Positions 1-27,740 are shown, numbered from the stretch's first letter. The stretch is DNA of 64,000 nucleotides from Ophiura sarsii (GCA_035610835.1 CM069450.1:34464971-34528970); one strand, 5' to 3'. The notes: generated by a model not told the origin, from the sequence alone. Made by a program: numbers and translations.

Positions 1-244
1 CTATACAAAGTCGCCGGCGTATGCGTTGTGCGTATAACGCAGCGTTGCAATGTGCGTGTGTGCTACAGAACGCGATTAATTCGAAGCAGGAAGTTAGTAA
101 ACAGCTCGCTGGATTCACCAATTTTATAAAGGGGGACATTTGTTGTTGTTTGATTAAAATAACTCTAACAAACTGCGTTATTTTATGATAAAAGATCAAA
201 ATAACCAATAAATTAAATAAGAATGAGAATAAAATATAGTTCTT

Positions 245-391
245 AGCTGTTTTGCTATATACGATGGTCTTATAATGTATAGGCTGTACCATATTTGTGT
301 CGTCGTGTATAGCCACCTTCGGCTACCATACACGACTCTAAATATGGTACAGCCTATACATTATAAGACCATCGTATATAGCAAAACAGCT
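245..391. mobile_element. Near-perfect 147-bp foldback (hairpin) element
   Basis: The left arm from 245 (AGCTGTTTTGCTATATACGA...) is repeated as its reverse complement ending at 391. The outer roughly 50 bp pair perfectly; the inner part has a few mismatches around the loop AGCCACCTTCGGCT. Size and structure fit a miniature inverted-repeat element or hairpin insertion. It contains no coding potential. Confidence 0.85.
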
Positions 392-610
392 ATAACTTTA
401 TTTTATTCTCTAAATAAAGAACCACCAGGCCCGGTAAAAATGACTTCAAATTCGGCAGATTTACACTTTCGCACCGACCTATGAAAAGCATATCAAACTA
501 ATTGTAAAGCCTTTTTGTGGTGTTGACGTACATACTATACCGTATATCACTGTGGAAAGCGAGTTCACCATTATAATAGATTTTGTTTCTCTTGATTGAT
601 ACATTTGTAA

Positions 611-718
<108 letters not shown>

Positions 719-753
719 TAGCATTTAACGTTTTTACCTCATACTTTATAGGA

Positions 754-1164
754 GTGGCCATATATAGTATAAACAAAACGTGTAATATGATACGTCTAAG
801 GTTACACGTATAACGTGTAAGGTAACACGTTTAAGATAACATCTTACACGTCGAAGATGAGCAAATACAGTTCACAAATAGGGTTTATTCTGTAAATAGC
901 ATAAGTTTGTAAGATGTCCAATATGTTTTTGCCCTTGTTTTTCCATCCTACCACACCCTCCATACCCCGGGGTTGTTTGATTAATACTTGTTTGCAAATA
1001 TTAAATCCAAAGTGTCACAATTGTTAACGGAATAAAGCGAGACGCCTGATGTTATATCAGGCGTCTAAGATATATCTTAGACTAGACGTCTAACCTTACA
1101 CGTTCTACGTGTTACCTTACACGTACTACTGTTACCTTAGACATTTTGATTATACTATGGCCAC
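754..1164. mobile_element. Miniature inverted-repeat element with TACACGT-rich ends
   Basis: Ends GTGGCCATATATAGTATAA and TTATACTATGGCCAC are inverted. Inside, the motif ACACGT/ACGTGT recurs in both orientations (800-850 and 1095-1130) together with inner inverted pieces (GACGCCTGAT / ATCAGGCGTC near 1040-1070). No target duplication was resolved. Confidence 0.65.
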
Positions 1165-1805
1165 ACATACCTAAAAACAGTATTTATGCTCCAAGAACGA
1201 CGGATATCAGGAAATTGATAGCAGGCTTTTCTGACATTTGCGATTGATTCTTTCAATCTTGCGCGCATCATAGAGGTAATCCGCCATCTTTACGGTCGTT
1301 GTAAGCTTCATTCCGGACATATCCCATCGGTGTGCTAGTGTCAAATATAGCTTAACGTTGAATGCGCATTATTACGGTTTGAATCATGTTACAAACACTT
1401 GTGTTACGTGTTATAATACGTAGGGAAAAGCCCGGTTACCTCTATTAGTATTATTAGACAGGTTACTTATGAAAAAATGAAGATATCAAAAAATTGAATT
1501 ATAAAAGCAGTTGCTGTAGCAATTTCTTAATATTATTCCAGTGTTGCTAAAATGAAGTAATCGAACTTGAGATTCGCGTTCTTTCCATCAGGTGTAATCT
1601 AATTAGCCGCGGAGAGCGCATTATTGTGGCGGAAATATACCCTAAACCCGCTAATTACCACAAGATCAAAGATTTTTGCTCTTATATCCGACAGGGCTGA
1701 CAGTAAATTATTAACTTGATTTGTTTGGAATGACTCTTCAGCCAACATGTTTATTATTAGAGTTAGAGCCTGATGGAATTGTTAATAGTGAAAAAGTGTA
1801 CTTTA

Positions 1806-1900
1806 AATACTGGAACATAAAAGTTGCCAGTATCGACTGACACTGGTACGATTTTACCCCTCCAGTATCGGCCGATACTGGGTGTTCAGTCCAGAATCTG
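1806..1900. repeat. ACTGG-TATCG palindromic repeat, copy 1
   Basis: Contains GCCAGTATCGACTGACACTGG and CCAGTATCGGCCGATACTGG, each nearly self-complementary. The same family recurs at 17.85-18.05 kb and 50.44-50.51 kb. Confidence 0.7.
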
Positions 1901-1929
1901 TATTATACCATTTTATGGAATTTCTACAA

Positions 1930-2430
1930 TTTGTTCAGCCATTTTGGGACCCATTTTGGGACCCATTTTGGGGGCCATTTTGGATTTCTAAGTATTTTAA
2001 CAAAGAAAAAATACTAGATATGAGTTACTAGTGGTCTAATACATACATCCCATCATTAAAACTATATTTTCATCATACATTAAGGTTGATATTATCCCAT
2101 TTAATGGAATTTGACAATTTTGCAGCCACTTTAGGAACTATTTTTTTTTGGGGGGGGGGGGGGATTTTGGCAGCCATTTTGGATTTTGAACTATTTTAAT
2201 AGAGCACAAATAATGGATATGAGTTACTTGTGGTCTAATACATACATCCCATCATTACAATTATATTTTTATTATACATTTCGGTTGATATTATGCTATT
2301 GTATGGAATTTTGACCACTTTTGACCATTCATTTGGCGGCCATTTTGGTTTCAAAGTATGTTAACAAAGCGAAAATACTAGATTTGAGTTTCTAGTGGTC
2401 TAACAGTAACACATACATCACATTGTTAAA
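1930..2430. repeat. GCCATTTTGG-type repeat, three diverged units
   Basis: Units of roughly 170-190 bp repeat the phrases GAGTTACTAGTGGTCTAATA, CATACATCCCATCATTA and GGTTGATATTAT, at about 2020-2120, 2215-2310 and 2385-2430, separated by CCATTTTGG tracts. The same phrases occur in the arms of the 7.2-10.4 kb inverted repeat and near 59.7-60.0 kb, so it is a dispersed family. Confidence 0.75.
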
Positions 2431-3653
2431 ACTTAGCTGTGAATGATAAGTTTCAGTCTCATATCATCAAATAGAATAAAAAGTGGATTTGATTTTGAGC
2501 AAAATGTGATTTTTGGTTAAAATGTCTGGCAACACTGCATATACAGGAAGTATTTTCCCCAAACTCAAATTAACATTTTTGATAAGACTAATGTCTCATC
2601 TCATCATGACATGGTCCACGTGGAAATCGGAGCGTTACCATATGGGTTGTATGCTATGCAGAATTGGTATATTTGCATACTTTGAAAAAGTTGAAAAACA
2701 CCCCTATTTCAAATAAATGATATAACCCTCCGTGACACCTGGCAATTTTTTGGATACATTCAATGAAGCATTTAAGTATCTATCTACCCATAGCTTGTAA
2801 TGGAAAAAAATCATGACCACTGAGTGCAATAGTTACGCAGGCTTCAAAATATGAAAATTTGAAAGATTAAAAATGCCAAAATGGCAATAATCGTCCGAAA
2901 ATGCAATTTTGGCTATTGCCATGGTAACAAGGATTATTTTTCAAAAATATTTCCCGATGTTAGTTTCGGGTTAAGGTCTATCAAATATGAAAGTATAAAG
3001 AACATCTATCTCGGCCCCGTGGCCACCCTATCCTCCATCGGTAGAGTCCATTACTCTTAAACAGTCATACTTTAGACATTTATTTAATCAAATATGTACC
3101 TTTAATTGCCCACATTTGTAAACTTTTACCCCTGTTTGGTATTGAATAACCCACAAACATTCCGTCCAATCCCGTGCTGTGAGTACGCCATGCGTTGGCG
3201 TCATGCGCCGCATAAGCACGCAAGAAAAGCACAGTAGACGCACTGAAGAAATACGCGTAATGGTTACCACGCACTCGCGAGGGTGATCACGCTAATTAAT
3301 GTACGCCGTGTTACATTGTACCTTACAAATGTCGCCGATTTGCTTATAAACATTCTTAGCTGATTAAGAATTTTATAATTTATTCCTAGCGCAAGATTCT
3401 TGTTGTTGCGCCTGTTCCCTTCGTGATCAACAATGTATTTCCACCCAATCTATGTAGTAGAACATGTAAAATAACATGGAATATTAATACAGTATCACAT
3501 GAATAGTATCATGTCAGAGTATGTATCTAGTACTCCATAGTACAGTATCTCATGATTAGAATTATTCCGTCTTGGCGCCCTCAACGGAATAAAGCGCAAT
3601 AACATTGACAACATAGTTTAAGAATGTAGTATTTCATTGTTTTACCTTTGTAG
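2431..3653. other. Intronic stretch with no recognisable feature
   Basis: I see no exon of the upstream PI3K domains, no RNA gene and no clear element here. Short open frames lack any family signature. By position it should be intron of the PI3K gene, because the exon at 3654 has an acceptor and needs upstream exons. Confidence 0.5.
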
Positions 3654-18897
<15,244 letters not shown>

Positions 18898-19492
18898 GTG
18901 GGTAACATTACCAAAGCTTGAATTGGGCTTGGATCTTGAAGCCTAACGACGGTTGCAGCTCATACGGGAGCCTCAAAACTAGGACGCACCGCATCGGCAA
19001 CGTCACAGCCGGAAGTTGCAAAATGAAATTAGTGAATATAGCACAAAAACAAAATTCCGGTTAACTTTTATATATATAGCAGATGCTTATATAATTAAAA
19101 AGCTGAGTGAAGTTATCATTTTCAGGTGACTGATAGCAGATGCTTATATAATTAAAAAGCTGAGTGAAGTTATCATTTTCAGGTGACTGATAGATCTACA
19201 TCTTTGAAGGCAAAGTGTTATTACAAATGAAAACGGTTGGGGTAGAACGTACAAAGAATGGATACCTGTCATGATATAGGACTGATATGTTTTATACCCG
19301 CGTGCGCAAACAACCAACACAATAAAGCTTCCAAGCTTTTACAATTTCTCAAGCAAAGTAATTTCACCTGAAATGTGGATATTATCATCGCAACAACAAA
19401 AGTACGAGGATTATAAAATAATCTGGAACCATTTAAAGAATGATCTGTCAAGTTTTAGCAACTACAAATATTCTAATTGGCACAACAATAAA
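18898..19492 (+). promoter_or_regulatory. Probable 3' UTR and polyadenylation region of the PI3K gene
   Basis: AATAAA hexamers occur at 19321-19326 and 19487-19492, the first about 420 bases after the stop codon. No further splice site or open frame follows. Which hexamer is used cannot be decided from sequence alone. Confidence 0.45.
19078..19191. repeat. Tandem 57-bp duplication in the 3' UTR
   Basis: Two essentially identical 57-bp copies start at 19078 and 19135; each begins AGCAGATGCTTATATAATTA and ends near CAGGTGACTGAT. Their near identity implies a recent duplication. Confidence 0.9.
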
Positions 19493-20879
19493 TCAGTTCC
19501 ATCGTTATAGATAATCCCTTAGACTTGACCCCAGTCTCAGGCTCGTTACCGTCTCTCTATCAACATTAGGTTATGCCATGAACTGATCTTTCTACAGTCA
19601 ATGGTTCTACAGTCCATGGTTATAATATTGTTTTCCATCAGATAAAACTTTAGATGTTGATCTTATAGATGGGGTGACAAGTGACGTTACACCGGGCAAT
19701 ACGTGGCTAGTTGCCATTGTTCTTTGCCCGGCGGTTTGCGCACGCATCTTTTTTGTTTAGGACCCGTGCTTTTAAAACTCGCGTCAAAGCATTATAAAGA
19801 GCAATACGGCATAGTGGACAGTGTTGTAGTTAACTTATATGCTGTTCACTCAAGCGTGTATCGACAGTCAAGTCCCTTCTACCGTTGCGTTTGTTGATAA
19901 ACATTGGATGTAAACAACGGTCACCTCATCTGTACCTATTGAACAATATTGGACAGAGATGCTGTGTCCGCATGGGGTCATACGCCACACCCATTGTCTT
20001 TCACTATGTGTATTTGGTAATTATCTAAATCTTGATACAATGTACTTGTCAAAACGTAACTACATGTACACCCAAGTCTTTTTCTTGTCAAACACTGATT
20101 TTCCAAAACACCAACCGCGGCTACATGCCAATACTGATATGTTGCAGGCCTTGTTAATGTTTATATACCTGTCACATGTGTTTGATGGGTGTGAGTGGTC
20201 ACAATTGAATGTAATGTTCTTGTCATCTAAAATAGAGCTTGATGTTTTCAATATTTTTGTCATCATCACATCGTTAGTATTGTCTAGACTGTGCAATTCA
20301 TCTACTTACCAATAGATGCCAATAGTTACCAGAGCAATATATCTCAGAGAAAAATAGAGGGTAGAATATAGAACACAGAATTGCGTGTACTTATACCACA
20401 AAGCATAATAAATTGCAATAGTAGCATTATGGGTTTGGATACCTTAGAAACGAAATATTGTTTACAAATACGAAGGCCTTGATAGCAAGGCTAATCCATT
20501 GGCCATTTCTAACACTTCCTAATGCAATTTCATTCTTCACCATTTTGTTTTACTTTCATTTCGTCGTAATCGAATAATTATCTCCTAAAAAAATGCTTTT
20601 AAAAAGAATGAATAATTTACCAGTAGTCTAAAAAGGGGGTATATGGCTGGTGATTTTGTAGTAGATGAGCAGATGATTAAGAAATAGAAGGGTGCGGTTG
20701 GACTGTGGGAAGTGTTTGGTATACATATTAAGAAGTAGCTAAGAGTACTTAACAATTTATGACAATGTTGGTATAGTGAGACACGTGGAAGAACATGCAG
20801 GCGGACATACAGGTAAATGGTGTTATCATGCATGTATGATTCATATTAGAAAGTAAAATGTGTCTTATATACATACATG
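19493..20879. other. Intergenic stretch, nothing recognised
   Basis: Open frames of up to 118 codons occur at 19959-20315, but they show no domain, no splice context and no biased composition. I see no RNA gene or terminal repeats. Confidence 0.4.
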
Positions 20880-21480
20880 TACATAGCCAATAATAAGCAA
20901 ATTTAAATAGTAACTTGATATCCAAAACAATGGCTAGGCCTACACTTAAACATTTCAACTTTCCAACTCTGTGCACACGTGGGCTCCTTTAAAATGAATA
21001 TGCGCTTTTAGTTTTCAACCCGTTTTGTATTACCTTATTTCAAAAATAATTAAATGATAAGCAAATGTAGATAATTACTTCATGTATCCAAACATGGCTA
21101 CCGTATAATATTATGTAAAGCCAGATGGGTCTATTTTGGTAAAATTGCACTATTTCATCTCTGTACACGTGGGTCGTGGGCTCCTTTGAAATGAAAATCC
21201 GGTTTCAGTTTTAAATTAGATTCTGTATTTATGGTCTTATTGAAAAGATAATTAAATAATATGTGTATCCATACCCGTGGCTACATACAGCCAGATGGGT
21301 TTCAAAAGTGGGTCTATTTTGGTGTTTTAAAAAAAAAATCACGATTTTCAACTTTCAACTCGGTAACACGTGGGGTCCTTTAAAATGAAATCGGGTTTCA
21401 GTTTTCAACTAAATTTCGCTTGTATGGTCTTATTTCAACGATAATTAAATAATAAGCAAATTTAGATACAATTGAACATA
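20880..21480. repeat. Tandem repeat, about 210-bp unit, three diverged copies
   Basis: The phrases CACACGTGGGCTCCTTTAAA or CACGTGGGTCGTGGGCTCC, GGTTTCAGTTTTCAAC, TATGGTCTTATT and AGCCAGATGGGT recur in the same order at about 20.97, 21.16 and 21.37 kb. Each copy carries a CACGTG E-box. Confidence 0.8.
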
Positions 21481-23451
21481 ATCAATACTGTAGAAAATCG
21501 TTACTCTTGAGTCAAGCCTACCCCGGGCAAACCTCCTTGTTATTGCAATCACTCTTATTTACATGAACATTAAGACAATGTTGTAATGGTCACTCATAAT
21601 GCACATGATAGATGGTTCAATTTAACAGATATTATTTTTGTCTACGTTAGTAAAGATAATTGGCATTGGATATATCACAGTACTATCGGTAAAAACATTC
21701 TGAGTTTAATTTGAATTAAGGCTGGATGTATGATACAGGTTTTAAGGAATTCTTTGATTGATATGTTGACTCTTGTATTTTGTGCGGAACAGAGCTCCCA
21801 GGACATGCTCCATTCCATGTTGACTTATTTCATTTAAGACTTTCATATTAACTCCTCTATTATTAGTATTAACAACATCCAGAATTGCGTTTGATTATGT
21901 TACATATGTATAGTAGGAACTCTATAAAATCTCACTACCTAAGCTATTCATTTAAAAGTTACAAAAAAACTATTGAAATGGTCATTTCATTTGATAACCG
22001 ATTACAATTACAAACTAGGGCGGTTTTTGGGTTTCGCGGTTCTCGGGTTTAGGAATTTTGATTTTGAACAAAACCTGACAGGGTTCTGTTTGTGCATAAA
22101 ACCTGTTTAGTGTCAGAGAATCATTGGTGTAATCAAGCATACTATTGGAATGTAACATACTATTTGCGTGAATGTTAGTGCAATGTATTTTGCAACCATA
22201 AAAATGTAATATATGAGTGTAAAAAAATGTTGTCTAATTTAATGTCAGCCAATGAAAAGAATGATATTATAATGGTATTGCTTATAATTTGTAGAATGAT
22301 GATCACGGTAATATTCGGAATTGAAACTGGAGAAATGTTTTGTTAGTTGACACTATTTATTTTTGTTATAAGTTGTCATTGGATAAAACATTAATAATTC
22401 TCATACAAACCTGCCGAAGTCATAATTTACTTTCGTCCTTATTGTACCAGAAAATTCGAGGATTGTGCATAAAAAACCTTTTTCAGGCCGTTAAAACTTC
22501 AACGGACTGAGTAAACCAAATACTCTCGAATTAATATATGCGTTCCACTAATGTGATGACGTCATGTCCAATCAGGTTTCCCGTTCTAAATTAAGTAATA
22601 CATATTGGAATATGAAAAATCCTAGTTATTTACTTTGTAATATCTTTGTCTTTTCATTTTCGTTTTTTCTTGTGTTTTTATACGACTGGATTGGAGACTA
22701 GGTTTGGGCTCGATTTCAATTTTATTCTTACAATTTATTTTTAAAAGCAATTCTCATGTTGAAATGAACAGCTGAAACAAAAATTCATTATTATGTGCTT
22801 TATTATTAATTACAACATATTTAAGAGTTTTAAAAGTGGGGTCAGGTAGGTTTAGAATAGTGGGTTCACAAAATGATATCCTAAAATGTTGTCGACTTAG
22901 ACATTACCCCCTTGGATCCGCCGCTCACACTTTGCAAAAGGACGCATATGCAGATATGCTGGCATTGAAGTACCTCCCTGGTCATACAATAACGGTTTAT
23001 AGTCCTATTGCACAGCAGCTCGAAGGAGCCTGCAGTGCACATAATTGACAGCTGGTTCCGACCGGGAACCACCACAGACAAACCTTTGTTAGAGCGCTAC
23101 TGGTTTTTGGCCTGAATCAAGTAATATCGAGGAGCGCATAGCTATAGGCCTGGCATACTCCCTCACATCAATCCGAGTATGCGAGAGGTACCCGGGTGCT
23201 AAACGCTCCGGTATTTTAGAAAATATTGGCCAAAATATGGTTTTACCGAAAGATCAAGGGGATTGGCAAAGGAATAGCCTATGCGTGTAGACCAAATGGT
23301 CCAGCTACGAACATACGTATTAGAAAATGGCGAAACAAATCTCACATATCCTGGGTCGCAAATATTGCAAAATACACATGAACTACCGCAATAAACAGCA
23401 GGAGAATGTTACTTTTGTGTGACCATTGGTAGGGTGTCCAATGACTTTTTT
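21481..23451. other. Intergenic stretch, nothing recognised
   Basis: AT-rich DNA with no exon-like frame or clear repeat. A possible hAT-type terminus GGATCCGCCGCTC near 22915-22927 has no visible partner. Confidence 0.4.
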
Positions 23452-23495
23452 AAAGTAAATTAAAGGGTTCTTAAAAGAACCCTTTAATTTACTTT
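23452..23495. repeat. Perfect 44-bp palindrome
   Basis: AAAGTAAATTAAAGGGTTCTT is followed by two A and then its exact reverse complement: a 21-bp stem with a 2-base centre. Confidence 0.9.
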
Positions 23496-23639
23496 GTTTT
23501 GTATCTGGAAGGGCTCATTGATACGAGCATTTGAAGCCCAAAATCAGTTCATACCGTGAATCGTTTGCGGAGATGATTAAACCGCGAAAAAACACCAAAT
23601 GAGTTTGTTTGAGCAATATTAATGAATAATTATTTTAAG

Positions 23640-23760
23640 TGCGGTTAAGTGCGGGCAAGTGCCTTGCCGAAGGACACAACACGCTGGCAGCAACGAGGCT
23701 CGAACCCACAACCTTTGTATTGTGGAGCGAGAGTGTATCCGTTGGACCACGCGTGCCCGT
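23640..23760 (-). repeat. tRNA-derived SINE, minus strand
   Basis: On the minus strand the order is GCGTGGTCCAACGGATA (A-box-like), GTGGGTTCGAGCC (B box), then GTTGTGTCCTTCGGCAAGGC. The last motif resembles the conserved segment downstream of the tRNA part in animal SINEs (GTCCTTGGGCAAGGCACTT). Confidence 0.75.
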
Positions 23761-24600
23761 TGAACTAATTCAAACTAATTCAACTATTTTTGTACTTTGA
23801 TTTGTCAAAATATGGGATTGCCCATAATGCATTGCGCAGGTGTCTGCAGTGGCTTTTTGCTCCTGCACAAAGTCTATGGGGAATCACAAATAAAGTACAT
23901 TACTAATTATAACAGGCTTTAACAGCAATAATGATAGAGCTGATGTGTAAGATTGGAGATAGAGGTTACTTTCCTCTAGATTTGGCTATGGACATCATTG
24001 AAACAGTAACATATTTTAGGGTTAATAAGGATAATTAGCGCCTAATTTGCATATTTGATTAGATTAATTATATACCCTGGAAATGGCGCTATTTATTCAT
24101 ATTTTATCCATATTATGCAGTACCACAACGATAATTTAACCAATGACCTGTATTAAGTTGGTTACTTTTAAACTGGTAATTTTGGGTGCCAAATTAGCAA
24201 AACATAATTGATGAAACGGTTGATTACTATGTATTCATATACACGCTGATCTGTCAGTGCTTTAGAGAGACACATCTATTATATGATTCTGTATGTTTTT
24301 ATCACTTTGTATAAATAACCACAATTTATTTATTAATAAGAATGCAAAAAAAGAAAGACACAATGTTTTTTTTATGTGTATATTGTTGTATTTTTTATGC
24401 TGTAAATATATGTTATGTTTGGATGTTTAATTAAAAACACTCTATAATTCCTATAACTTTAATCAGGTAAAATGGATGGAACATTCAGTCAGTCATGGTC
24501 AATGAATCTCATTTTGTTCTGACCGTAGCTAAGCTAAAACCCTCTAGTGATGGAAAATTAACCTCCACCCCTAGTTCAACACATACTTCATTGTCAGTAA

Positions 24601-24631
<31 letters not shown>
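24601..24631 (+). repeat. 31-bp poly-G tract
   Basis: Uninterrupted G run in otherwise AT-rich intergenic DNA. Confidence 0.95.
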
Positions 24632-24633
<2 letters not shown>

Positions 24634-24718
24634 AACTCATTTAAACATTAAACAATATGAATGCAATATCAACCATTTTCATTGCATTGCAAGTTGAAAA
24701 CATGCATGCTGTATAATA

Positions 24719-24907
24719 TAGGTCAATATATGCGTATGTGTTGTTTCGAGAGAAATTAGACAAATCAATGCACGCACGCTGATGTTGATGTGTGAATAAT
24801 GGCACGACCCCGTAGGGGGAGTGCTATTGTGAGCATATCAACATTTGCGCAAGTGTATTGATTTGTCTAATTTTTCGAGAAACAAAACATACGCATGTAT
24901 TGACCTA
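24719..24907. mobile_element. Foldback element, about 75-bp arms
   Basis: TAGGTCAATATATGCGTATG... and ...CATACGCATGTATTGACCTA are inverted; the arms also share AATTAGACAAATCAAT and TGATGTTGAT. The loop holds GGCACGACCCCGTAGGG. Weaker inverted similarity (ATTCATACAC / GTGTATGAAT) continues to about 25,165. Confidence 0.8.
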
Positions 24908-26046
24908 ATTCATACACGACACTATACAAATCAAAATTCACTATTTGAACATAATTTTGATCTATGTAATAACGAATAAAAACATGTTAACAAGTTTGCT
25001 AACACCCGCAGCGAAAATTGGCGAACCCATGATAACTGAACAACGAAACAACGCGCGTCGTGCGCACATTGAACGGCGCGCACGCGGAGTGCATTAGACA
25101 CTTTCAATGCACTTCGCGTATTTTAGTTTCTTGCTTTCTGATTGGTTCAACACTATTAAGAGTGTATGAATGTTTATTATCAGATTTCTGCACGTAAGGG
25201 ACACTATTACAATGAGGAAACAATTATTTGTTCAGGGGTATTGCGAGTGCAGCTATATCTATTGTATGTGGGGTGAGTTTGCGTGGGGTGTGTGTGAGGT
25301 GGGGGAGGGGGTGGGGGGGGGGGGCTGTTGTGATGTTTCGTTTCTTTCAGTGCTGCTTTTTGGTATTTTATCCTGTATTGCTTTTTGATGTATTTTTAAA
25401 TTGTCTGAAGATTGCCACCGCCTTGTGGGGTGTGCGTATGATCATGAAACTATCAGTTACTATGTATGTAAAATTCTTATTTACTGTTTGTTTTTCAACA
25501 TATTGTAATTTAATGTTTATATTGTACAGGGCATTGGTCTATTGGAAATGCGCTATATAAATCCTTATAATAATATAATAATAATGAATATGGATTATTT
25601 GCTTCATTTTTGTATTTACATCATATTGACATGATATCTTTCTTTAGTACACATGACATGGATATTTTTAAACAATATGGCATTTGTTGTGTTCAACTAA
25701 TTTAAGATACCATCTTACATTTTAAAACTGTGACTTATTCTTTTACAAAAATTTCAGTTTCCCCCTGACTAGTAGAAAAAAAGATCATGTCCCCCCCCCC
25801 CAAATATTGTCCAATTTATGCAATTCATAAATTGGACAATATCCATGAACCGCATATCAAATAGTGTTTGATGGTCAAGAAATGATAGACATCAATGATA
25901 TCAAGGGCTATAGTGTCAGAAAGATCTGCATTTTGGACCAAAATGATCCAACAACACTGAGAACAATTTGGTCACAAAAGGACTGGATGTTTTTGTCTGG
26001 CTCTACATGTACAGTGTATGCAAATCAAATGAAAATGTATTTTCTA
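24908..26046. other. Intergenic stretch, nothing firm
   Basis: Includes a GT/G-rich block at 25,260-25,325 and a C run at 25,790. A frame from 25,864 contains KICILDQNDPTTLRTIWSQK, which looks protein-like, but I recognise no family and it reads into the antisense of an acidic-repeat coding relic. Confidence 0.35.
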
Positions 26047-26879
26047 GTAGTAGTAACCACTTCCATATCATCATATTCGCCCTCGCTATCGCTATCCGTT
26101 TCTGAGTCAATTACCGCTAGCACTATATCATTGTCTTCGTTTGCATCATCATTTTCATCACCATGTTTTGAAGAATCATCCATTTCATCTTCACTGTCAT
26201 ATTCACTTCTTTCATTGTCACTTTCGTTGCTAGTGTCACCATTTGTGTTATCAACATGATCATCACTCTCGCTACCCGAGTTTCCTTCATTGTTAGCAGT
26301 TGGAGCTGCACTTCTTTATAGCCAATATCTTGTCAGGTTTTGTTTTGTTCATTACACCTTGTAAATGATGTTTCTCCAGGTATTTGTTCAATTCAATTCA
26401 TGAACACGTAAAGTGTTCAGAGAATTTGTTTCAAATAATTCCATCCAGTTGTAGTTTTCATAGGTAAGATGCTGTCTCTCATTTCGCTCGACCTCTGTTT
26501 GGTGTTGTCTTATCAGTTGTTTGTATTTTAGCTGTTTCAAATGTGTCAGGTACTGTTGCACTAGCTCTGATTTTACAGCAAAGTTTGAAGCAAATGTATC
26601 TATAGCTGAAACATCATCAACTGTAAGATCACCATTTTGAAACTGTACTTTTATCTGAGCCCGGGGAAGATAATCATCTACCTGACGTTGGCTGCCATCC
26701 TGATCAGTTGTAGGTGTTGCAAACACATCTCTAAAATGGCCAGGATTGTCAGTGTCAGGCATTAGTTGTTGAATGCAAAAACAAAACAAAAATGAATATG
26801 AAAAAAAACCCTGACCGACCGACTCAACCTGAGAGGTCCGTTCGCCCATAGAACAGGGTTTCCTTTTTCGTCTTCCCAA
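26047..26879 (-). pseudogene. SAP-like plus acidic-tail protein relic, frameshifted
   Basis: The minus strand encodes a helical, basic region (VQQYLTHLKQLKYKQLIRQH, ERNERQHLTYENYNWMELF), then LRVHELN. After a one-base shift it continues NKYLEKHHLQGVMNKTKPDK and ILAIKKC, which fits a SAP-type DNA-binding motif. After another shift follows a long Ser/Asp/Glu tail (GSESDDHVDNTNGD, SEYDSEDEMDD, SETDSDSEGEYDDMEV). At least two frameshifts make it a pseudogene. The layout suggests a transposon-derived or expanded-family protein, but I do not recognise which. Confidence 0.6.
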
Positions 26880-27659
26880 ATTTTAAAATAAGAAATATTA
26901 TGCTATGGACGAAATTCCAACAATTTCACGCCAGCGTGTTTATTGCTATTCGCGAAGCTGCGTCCAGATGCATGAAATGTGAAAACAACTATGCATGTAT
27001 GCACATGGCAATTTTACGATTGACCAATCTTCTTCTTCATCGTCATAAATTTCACGATTGACCAATCAGGACGCACGGTCATTTTTGAAAGGATCTGGTA
27101 AAGTATAATCAGTCACATACAAAGTGCACACTTTCTCAGCATGTTCAGCAATTTTAATTTTAATTTTAATTGTCTTAAAAGACAGTTGCAGTAGTCAGAA
27201 GTCAAGGCATGAAAATACCGTCTATTTTGTTCGCCCCGGTCCGCCAGTAAAGTGAGATTTCAAACAAACAAATAGAAATCGGGTCATTTACAACTCGCGA
27301 TTGTGAAGGATTGCCTCCATCAATTTTGATCATCTTAGGCTCATTTTGAAGGGGAAGTCCTATCTATGTAAGATGTCATTTCCGATTTAATAAAAAACAC
27401 GATTTTTGTTACTATTTTTGAGTCGATAAAGATGCATTTTCAATGCGATCGTAAACATCGTATTTTTGATGATTTTTAGACGTCATAGCAAAAACTTTAT
27501 GCACAAGAAATGTTCCTAACATATTAAACTTGATCAAAAATATGTTTATTTGTAATACATTTTTGGACAGGGGTCAGGGCCACGACTTTTATTCACCCAC
27601 GGTAAAAATATACGCCATTTTCCAACACACAGAGACTAAATCGTTTTTTCTAACAAAAG

Positions 27660-27740
27660 GTATTCAGCAGGATTCGAACCGAGGAGGGGAGAATCTATTA
27701 GATTACTATTCCATATTCGTAACCGCTCGGCCATAACTAC
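27660..27740 (-). repeat. tRNA-Ser/Leu-like relic or SINE head, minus strand
   Basis: The 81-nt minus-strand sequence begins GTAGTTATGGCCGAGCGGTT and ends GGTTCGAATCCTGCTGAATAC. The A and B boxes are textbook, and the ends pair at about 6 of 7 positions. Length and TGGCCGAGNGGTTA fit type II tRNAs such as Ser. The T-stem has mismatches and the anticodon arm is unclear, so a pseudogene is more likely than a functional gene. Confidence 0.6.

Noticed and set aside
19959..20315. 118-codon frame after the PI3K gene
   Set aside because: Amino-acid composition and lack of motifs look like chance open sequence; an overlapping antisense frame is equally open.
25864..26259. Plus-strand frame ending in a Ser-rich tail
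   Set aside because: The Ser-rich part is antisense to the acidic tail of the minus-strand relic; the first part has no recognisable family.
26123..26311. Met-rich minus-strand frame
   Set aside because: Shadow frame of the Ser/Asp/Glu-rich coding relic.
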